Positions 57,025 through 64,000 of a stretch of 64,000 bases of DNA are shown here, in pieces. How positions within the stretch are numbered: the first letter of the stretch is position 1; each line of letters begins with the position of its first letter. The DNA lies in the NCBI GenBank assembly GCA_029573725.1, contig JAKQDQ010000178.1, forward strand, positions 531,929 to 595,928, in the 5' to 3' direction. This stretch comes from Verrucomicrobiota bacterium (GTDB lineage: Bacteria > Verrucomicrobiota > Verrucomicrobiia > Limisphaerales > JADLHS01). Made by a program: the position numbers and the translations under genes. The notes under the pieces were generated by a model. The model saw only the letters and a program-made list of their open reading frames with translations, ran no database searches and was not told the DNA's origin.

Positions 57025-57780
57025 ATCCCGAGCGGGGTAAAATGCCGCCACGGGCCATGGGGACAAGGGGTGCTAGGCGATCACCCACCCCCGCATTGAT
57101 TTCCTCCAGGCTGCTGACAGCCGGTTGCTCTCCATTCCCCAAGTCTGCCGTCCCGTTGTGAAATTCCAGCGCAAGCACTCCGCTGAATTTGGGAAATCCA
57201 CTTGCTTGAACCCCGTTTCCCACGACACCTACAAGGCGATTTGGAGCGCGCGCTGGATCAACCAGTTACCTTTGGGGTGAGACGGAGCGCCGCTTTGGGG
57301 GCGGGCAGGGCGTCAAGGAATTCGTCAAAACGAAGTTGCCGCGCGGGGCTGAAGACCGGCAAAGAATCCTCAAGCTTTGTCGAGATTTGGAGGAGACGAG
57401 TTCCAACGTTGGCGCAATTTGCCACTACGAGTGGAGCGACGGGAAAACCAGGGAAACTGGCTTCCTCGTTTTGGAATCCCGCGAGGTACTCAAAGACGAG
57501 CCGTAGGTCACTGACTACCTTTCAGAGCCAAAGGAAGAGTGAACCGGCTCTTCGCACACACGGTGCAAAGGTGTTGCCCCGTTCAGGCCTCACCCATGCG
57601 AGGCATGCGTGGGGCGTCGCGAGGCGGGAGACGGAAATGGGAGCGGGCCGGGCCGATCATCAAGGCGGAGCTGAAAGCGCCGCCGTGGCGGGGGGATTTG
57701 TTGAATCGCACCAAGGGGAAGGGAGCAAACCAGCCCGGGGGTTATGCGAGTTGCCGGCGGCCGGAACAATCCGTCGTTAA
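57025..57780. other. 756-base intergenic region with protein-like debris
   Basis: No gene starts cleanly here. On the plus strand a stretch near 57300-57507 reads GVKEFVKTKLPRGAEDRQRI, LKLCRDLEETSSNVGAICHY, EWSDGKTRETGFLVLE and ends at a stop. It looks like real protein but has no ATG or GTG start in frame. A second frame nearby reads DTYKAIWSARWINQLPLG and ends at a stop near 57281. These may be broken parts of one or two genes. Confidence 0.45.
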
Positions 57781-60432
57781 TCAGGGCGACTTGATCCGAT
57801 AATAGCGGGTGGAAAAATTGGTCGCCTGCCAGTCGGTGACGGACACCGTGCCACTCGCGCCCGCCTGGTTGGTGAGGAGGGGCGTCCAACCGATCGGCGG
57901 GGTCAAATTGGAGGTGGCTTCCAAAATCAAGGTTTGGCCGGGGGCGCCGGTGAGCACGAGACTGATGCTTCCATCGGGCAGCCGGGTAAGGGCACTGAAC
58001 GCGGTCGGACCGCCGGGCGCGGGGGGCGCGACGCCCCAGAACTGCACTTCGGCCACATTGCACCAACCGCCATCGGGCCCGAGGTACCGGACGTAACGAA
58101 ACGGCGTGGGATTGGAGAGGTTCATGACGGTCAACTTGCCGGTGGGCGGCAGGGTGGTGACGGTGCCCAGGGTCACGACGCCGCTGCTGAAATCAGGCAC
58201 GTTGGCCCCTTGGAACTGGCCGCCGAGCATGCGCTCGACGTGACCCACGCGCGGGCAATAACGCACCTGGCGGATGGATTTGGCCGTGCCGAGATCCAGG
58301 CCGGCCCAATCGCCGCTGCCGTTGGCGGCGTCATAAAAAGTGGTGAGACTGTTATCGAATACATTGGTGATGGTATTGCCGTTGCCCCAAGTTCCCGGAG
58401 TGCCGATGACGAGGCCGGACAACTTCAGCGGCGTGGCCGGTTGGGCCTGGACTTCCGGTGAATCCGCGCTCTCGCCGACCGCGTTCACGGCGGAAACGAC
58501 GTAATAATAGGTTGTACCGGCGTTGCGTCCGTTGTCCGTGAATTGGTTCGTGGTCCATCCGCTTGCGATGACGGCATAAGGGCCGCCCGGATTCGTGGCG
58601 CGTTTCACGTTGTAGCTGGTGGCGAAGGCGGGAGCACGCCAGGCTAGCAGGATCTGGGTGCCGCTGATGCCGGCGGCGGTCACGTTCCACGGCACGTGCG
58701 GCACGGACGGGGCGTCGCCCCAAAATTCAATTTCCGCGAGATTGCAGGAGCCACCGGTGGGACCGAAGTAGCGCACGTAGCGGTAGGCGGTGTTGTTCGG
58801 GATTACTTGCGTGGTCAGCACGCCTTCTGCGGGCGTGTAGTTGATGGTAAAGAGGCTGACGACATCGCTGCTGAAATCAGCGACGGAGGACGCCTGAATC
58901 TGGCCGCCGTTCATGCGGCCGGCATACCCGGTGCGCGGGCAGTAGCGAATTTTGGTGACGGCGAGGTTTGAACCGGCGCCGAGATCCAGGCCCACCCAAT
59001 CGCCGGTCTCATTGGCGGCGTCGTAGAAGGTGTTTAGGTTGCCATCCAGGGCCTTGACAAACGTGTTCCCGCCGCCCCAGGTGCCGGGGGTGCCGATGCC
59101 GCTGCCGGTCAGTTTGACCGACGGTTTTTCGCCCTGCAGATAAACGATGCCGATGGCCGGCCGGCCCGTGCTGTCCACGATCCGGTAATTAAACCAGTCC
59201 ATTTCCGCATGATCGGCCGCGCCTTGCACCCGGAGTTGGCCGGACTCGAGCGTCACGGCGCCCCCGAGGCTGGTGGCGGCATCAAAACTCTCAATGGTGA
59301 GGGCGTCGCCGTTGGCATCATGATCGTTGGCCAGAACATTCAACAACGCCGAATCGTCCACCCCCACGTGGCTGAAATCCAGCGAGGCGCGTGGCGGCAA
59401 CGAGAAGGGGTAGCTGCCGAGCGGGTCCAACAGGCTCGATTTGTCCTGGCGGTGGCCCACGACGCGGGCCAGTTCCGGACTGGAAAAACGGCCCAGGGCG
59501 TTGCCGGACATGATGGTGGGGCCTTCCGGCGAATTGCCTTCATAATGCCCCGCACCCCAGTTATGCCCTGCCTCGTGGCGCCAATAAACATTGAAGTCAC
59601 CGTTCCCCTCGCTGTCGTTGATGGAATAGCGGAGCGACGAGCCAATCACGCCGACCCACGCCAGTCCGCCGCCCACCGAATCGGCAAACGCCCCCGCCGC
59701 CAGATCGTGCGTGCCGGGGGGCAGGACGTTGTTCCATTGATTCCGCATTTCGTCCAGCAAGGTGCCACCGCTCAGGCCTTGGTACGGATCGCGGGCCTGA
59801 CTGGCGCGGATGACGATGCGGCCGAGGCGATGCAGAATGCCCGCGTCGCGGAGGTAGTACATGTTGGCGCAGATCACCGAGTATTCAATGACTTCGATGT
59901 CGCCCTCCACGCTGGCGCCGCAGCGCGCAAAGTGTTCGTAGGAGGAATCCACCCCCACTTCCGCGGCGTACACCGAACTCCCCGCTCCGCCGGCGCCGAT
60001 GGTGAAGCCCGGCCAGTTTTTGGACCATGAGGCACTGCCGCGCGTGGCGATGGAATTGCCCTCGGTGAACCACTCGACCTCATTCTCGAAGCAGATGCGG
60101 GCGAGCAGCTGGCCGCCGGCCCGGAGCACGGCAGCGGCGAGCGCGCCGGGTTTTCCCTGCACGGTGCCGAAGTACGTGCGCGCCGGCGGCGCCGCATAGG
60201 GATCAAGCCCGCCGGAGCTGTTTTGCACCAGAACGTTGAAATTAGTGCTGCGAACGGGGTGCAGGGTGAAGTCCACCGTCACCACGCTGCCGCCATTGGT
60301 AAAGCTGGCGGTGAACGATGCGGGCGGGGTTTGGGCACGGAGCAAACCGATCGGGAGGCCGAGGCAGAGCGCGATCAGCCAACGGAAGCGGAGCCGACGG
60401 CACCGGCAGGACGGGAGTGTGCTGGGAATCAT
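57781..60432 (-). CDS. Secreted zinc metalloprotease with two discoidin-like domains
   Basis: The ATG at 60432 gives a signal region (RWLIALCLGLPIGLLRAQ, about residues 18-34) and 883 residues. HEAGHNWGAGH at residues 286-296 is the extended HExxHxxGxxH zinc motif of metzincin-type proteases (M12/reprolysin-like). After an Ig/cadherin-like region, two F5/8-type-C-like domains share the pattern GTPGTWGGGNTFVKALDGNL and YDAANETGDWVGLDLG, with an FN3 domain between. The C-terminus (VSVTDWQATNFSTRYYRIKSP) is typical of secreted verrucomicrobial proteins. Predicted to bind a surface glycan while cutting protein. Confidence 0.82.
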   Translation of the reverse strand: MIPSTLPSCRCRRLRFRWLIALCLGLPIGLLRAQTPPASFTASFTNGGSVVTVDFTLHPVRSTNFNVLVQNSSGGLDPYAAPPARTYFGTVQGKPGALAAAVLRAGGQLLARICFENEVEWFTEGNSIATRGSASWSKNWPGFTIGAGGAGSSVYAAEVGVDSSYEHFARCGASVEGDIEVIEYSVICANMYYLRDAGILHRLGRIVIRASQARDPYQGLSGGTLLDEMRNQWNNVLPPGTHDLAAGAFADSVGGGLAWVGVIGSSLRYSINDSEGNGDFNVYWRHEAGHNWGAGHYEGNSPEGPTIMSGNALGRFSSPELARVVGHRQDKSSLLDPLGSYPFSLPPRASLDFSHVGVDDSALLNVLANDHDANGDALTIESFDAATSLGGAVTLESGQLRVQGAADHAEMDWFNYRIVDSTGRPAIGIVYLQGEKPSVKLTGSGIGTPGTWGGGNTFVKALDGNLNTFYDAANETGDWVGLDLGAGSNLAVTKIRYCPRTGYAGRMNGGQIQASSVADFSSDVVSLFTINYTPAEGVLTTQVIPNNTAYRYVRYFGPTGGSCNLAEIEFWGDAPSVPHVPWNVTAAGISGTQILLAWRAPAFATSYNVKRATNPGGPYAVIASGWTTNQFTDNGRNAGTTYYYVVSAVNAVGESADSPEVQAQPATPLKLSGLVIGTPGTWGNGNTITNVFDNSLTTFYDAANGSGDWAGLDLGTAKSIRQVRYCPRVGHVERMLGGQFQGANVPDFSSGVVTLGTVTTLPPTGKLTVMNLSNPTPFRYVRYLGPDGGWCNVAEVQFWGVAPPAPGGPTAFSALTRLPDGSISLVLTGAPGQTLILEATSNLTPPIGWTPLLTNQAGASGTVSVTDWQATNFSTRYYRIKSP

Positions 60433-60808
60433 GGGGTTGGATTTCTTTGGATGAAAGCGTGCGGCGACCACAAGCGGACAGTCAGGAGTCCACGCCGCAG
60501 CGCATGGCCGGACCGGGCGTGGCGCGTCCGCTGCTGTCCGCAGCGGATGCCGGGCCAGGATGGCGGCGAGTCATGGATGACCCTGGGTTCATTCGTTCGC
60601 GTTGATTTCAAGCCGGCCAACGAACCGCGCCGGCAGCCGTCGGGTTTCACGACGCTGAGGGGATGATTGTTATCCAGGAGCGACGAATTGAGAATAGCCA
60701 CATTTGGGGGGGCTGCCGGGGCCGGTGGCCGGGGTGGAGGGGACTTCGGGATAAAGACAAACGGCAATCCATGACTGGATTGCCGTTGCGAAAAGTACGA
60801 CGCGCGCG
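60433..60808. other. Intergenic region between metalloprotease and gapA
   Basis: This 376-base region contains no gene. A hairpin with an 11-base stem (GCGTCCGCTGC with GCAGCGGATGC, one G-U type mismatch) lies at 60524-60550, upstream of the metalloprotease gene in its 5' leader. A terminator for gapA lies at 60760-60787. Confidence 0.5.
60760..60787 (-). terminator. Intrinsic terminator of gapA
   Basis: On the minus strand the stem AACGGCAATCC/GGATTGCCGTT (11 bases, loop of 6) is followed by TTGTCTTTAT. It lies 22 bases after the gapA stop, the right spot for ending that transcript. Confidence 0.8.
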
Positions 60809-62056
<1,248 letters not shown>

Positions 62057-63721
62057 TTATTCGTTCTTCGCCTCGTCGGCGGCGTCGAACGCGTATTGCA
62101 AGGCCACGAGGTCTTCCCCGGGTTTCAGCGCGTCGAGAGCGGCCTGTTCGGCTTTCAACTGCTCGGCCGAGTAATTGGCGGCCTTGATGGACAGGCCGAT
62201 GCGCCGGTCGCTGCGGTCAATCTTGATGACGCGCGCGGTGACGTCCTGGCCCACCTTGAGCACGTTTTTGATCTTATCCACGCGCTCCTCGCTGATCTGC
62301 GAGATGTGCACGAGACCGTCAATCTCGTGCTTGAGCCCGATGAACGCCCCAAAGCTGGCCAGCTTGGTCACCTGTCCGCTGACCAAGTCGCCCACCTTGT
62401 AGAGTTCGTCAATCTGATCCCACGGATCCTGGACGAGCTGTTTGATGCCAACGGCAATGCGCTGGTTCGCCTTGTCCACTTCGAGCACCTGCGCCTCGAC
62501 CTCGTCGCCCTTCTTGAAGACTTCACTAGGGTGATTGATTTTCCGTGTCCAGGAAATGTCGGACACGTGAATCATGCCGTCCAAGCCCTCTTCCAGCTCG
62601 ATGAAGGCGCCGTAGCTGGTGAGGTTGCGGATCTTGCCTTTGACGCGTGTGCCGGGCGGATATTTTTGCTCCGCGGTATCCCAGGGATTGGATTCCAGCT
62701 GGCGGATGCCGAGGGAAATTTTCTGTTCCTCGCGGTTGATGCCCAGCACGACCGCTTCGATTTCCTGATCCTGCTTGAGGACATCGCCCGGTTTGGCGAT
62801 GCGCTTGGTCCACGACAACTCCGTGACGTGCACCAGTCCCTCGACTCCCGGCTCGAGTTCCACGAACGCGCCGTAGGGCATGAGGTTGACCACCCGGCCC
62901 TTGACCTTCGAGCCGACGGGATACTTGGTTTCGATGTCCGCCCAGGGATTGGCCATTTTCTGCTTCAGGCCCAGACTGACGCGCTCCTTCTCCTTGTTGA
63001 CATCCAGAACCACCACATCCAGGTCCTGCCCCACTTTGAGCAGCTCGGACGGATGCCCGATGCGTCCCCAACTCATGTCGGTGATGTGCAGCAGACCGTC
63101 AATGCCGTTGAGATCAATGAACGCGCCGAAGTCGGTGATGTTCTTGACCGTGCCCTTGCGGATGTCGCCGGGCACCATTTCCTCCAGCAGCTTCTGACGG
63201 CGTTCGGCGCGTTCGGCCTCGATCAGCTCGCGCCGGGACAGGACGATGTTTTGCCGTTCCTGGTTGATTTTGACGACCTTGAATTCGTAGGTGTTGCCCA
63301 CGAATTGCGACAGGTTCTTCGGAGTGACGACATCAATTTGCGACGCGGGCAGGAAGGCCTCGACGCCGATGTTGACGACCAGCCCCCCTTTGACGACGGA
63401 TTTGACGCGGCCGGTGATGCGGCCGCCTTCGTTGCAGATGGTGAGAATCTTCTCCCAGTTTTGCTTGAACTCGGCCTTTTCCTTGGAGAGGACGACCATG
63501 CCGTCCTTGTCCTCCAATTTTTCGATGAGCACATCCACTTCATCGCCGATCTTGACGGTTTTGATGTCGTCAAACTCATTCGCGGGGATGACGCCTTCGC
63601 TTTTGTAGCCAATGTCCACCAGGGCTTCCTTGGCCCGGACTTCAATGACTCGGCCTTTGACAATTTCGCCTGCCGAAAAGCGCGTGTGGCTTTGCTTCAG
63701 GGCTTCTTCCATCGTGAGCAT
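62057..63721 (-). CDS. rpsA: 30S ribosomal protein S1
   Basis: The ATG at 63721 (or another at 63712) gives about 554 residues with six S1 RNA-binding domains. These are at GEIVKGRVIEVRAKEALVDI, GGRITGRVKSVVKGGLVVNI, GDIRKGTVKNITDFGAFIDL, GSKVKGRVVNLMPYGAFVEL, GTRVKGKIRNLTSYGAFIEL and GDLVSGQVTKLASFGAFIGL. The length and domain count match bacterial S1. It binds mRNA at translation initiation. An ATG upstream in frame would add 22 codons with no similarity. Confidence 0.96.
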   Translation of the reverse strand: MLTMEEALKQSHTRFSAGEIVKGRVIEVRAKEALVDIGYKSEGVIPANEFDDIKTVKIGDEVDVLIEKLEDKDGMVVLSKEKAEFKQNWEKILTICNEGGRITGRVKSVVKGGLVVNIGVEAFLPASQIDVVTPKNLSQFVGNTYEFKVVKINQERQNIVLSRRELIEAERAERRQKLLEEMVPGDIRKGTVKNITDFGAFIDLNGIDGLLHITDMSWGRIGHPSELLKVGQDLDVVVLDVNKEKERVSLGLKQKMANPWADIETKYPVGSKVKGRVVNLMPYGAFVELEPGVEGLVHVTELSWTKRIAKPGDVLKQDQEIEAVVLGINREEQKISLGIRQLESNPWDTAEQKYPPGTRVKGKIRNLTSYGAFIELEEGLDGMIHVSDISWTRKINHPSEVFKKGDEVEAQVLEVDKANQRIAVGIKQLVQDPWDQIDELYKVGDLVSGQVTKLASFGAFIGLKHEIDGLVHISQISEERVDKIKNVLKVGQDVTARVIKIDRSDRRIGLSIKAANYSAEQLKAEQAALDALKPGEDLVALQYAFDAADEAKNE

Positions 63722-64000
63722 AATTATTCCGTGAACTGAACCGACTGGGGCTTGAACGGGCGTGACAGCGACCCGGCGAAGCTCCATTGCCTAACTGACC
63801 GACGTTGCGGGGCAACGGAGGTTGAAGGTTAGGTTGTTTGTTAACTTTCTTTTCTCAGCCGTAATGAACTTCCACCCCGGTGGAGTTCAGGCGGGGGCAA
63901 TGGTAGTCGCCCCGACCGGAGAAGCAAGTATTTTGCAGTTCCGGACCAGGCCGGCGAAAACCGGCTTTGCGTCGGGGCAGGCTTCCCGGTAGATTGCGCG
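63722..64000. other. Leader of rpsA, window end
   Basis: No gene is recognised in these 279 bases. The stretch contains the rpsA promoter and leader in the minus direction. An AT-rich patch (GTTAACTTTCTTTTCTCAGC at 63840-63859) lies about 120-140 bases before the rpsA ATG. No clear promoter boxes were found. Confidence 0.4.

Noticed and set aside
57202-57780. A 192-codon plus-strand frame after the oxidoreductase gene
   Set aside because: The protein-like signal nearby is in a different frame; this one looks like noise.

Overview
The window looks like chromosomal DNA of a Verrucomicrobiota bacterium, probably from the Limisphaerales/Pedosphaeraceae side of the phylum. The call rests on gene content and GC-rich codon use, not on a marker tree. 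The pointers are a DUF1501/DUF1800 pair with calcium-binding-type repeats, a PEP-CTERM protein beside a pseudopilin, two DUF1080 proteins (one fused to a PVC-type dehydrogenase and a cytochrome-like CxxCH domain), a DUF4912/GH57 pair and many large secreted multidomain proteins. LpxD implies a lipid A-type outer membrane.

Region 1 (1-12200) is accessory DNA. It holds two almost identical 407-bp elements with 22-bp terminal inverted repeats. Each carries a 104-codon gene that is an internally deleted REP-associated (Y1/RAYT-type) transposase. Debris of real genes lies around them: a 2-oxoacid:ferredoxin oxidoreductase piece, an IS256-type transposase end, a carB piece and a formylglycine-generating-enzyme-like piece. 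Between the two elements sit the DUF1800 > DUF1501 > small anchored protein operon, an internally shortened outer-membrane protein and a BamE-like lipoprotein.

Region 2 (12200-25300) is a polysaccharide and glycan degradation locus. One operon has a sialidase-like protein, a putative glycoside hydrolase and a DUF1080 protein. A second has a GH99/WbsX-like protein, a GH10 xylanase and a GH5-like enzyme. A 1044-residue LamG protein lies between them. No SusC/SusD pair or sugar sensor is visible.

Region 3 (25550-47300) is mixed housekeeping and signalling: a NarL-type response regulator, a sodium:solute symporter, tRNA dihydrouridine synthase, an AIM24-like protein, a decayed ABC-2 permease, DUF983, an RlmI-like methyltransferase, a beta-helix protein, PTS EIIA, argS, a PEP-CTERM protein, a pseudopilin, a methyltransferase-like protein, DAHP synthase, GH57 branching enzyme with DUF4912, an HpnA-like epimerase, a small Cys/His secreted protein with a membrane partner, a MoxR ATPase and nagB.

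Region 4 (47300-64000) has the large DUF1080-dehydrogenase-heme fusion and a tight minus-strand cluster (lpxD, a PBP4-type peptidase, DUF3634, a zinc-ribbon protein, rnc). After these come a Gfo/Idh/MocA oxidoreductase, a secreted zinc metalloprotease with discoidin-like domains, gapA and rpsA. No tRNA, rRNA or CRISPR array was recognised. The main candidates for something undescribed are the deleted-transposase element pair, the copied 45-nt DUF1501 segment in that operon's own leader, and the small Cys/His protein with its membrane neighbour.
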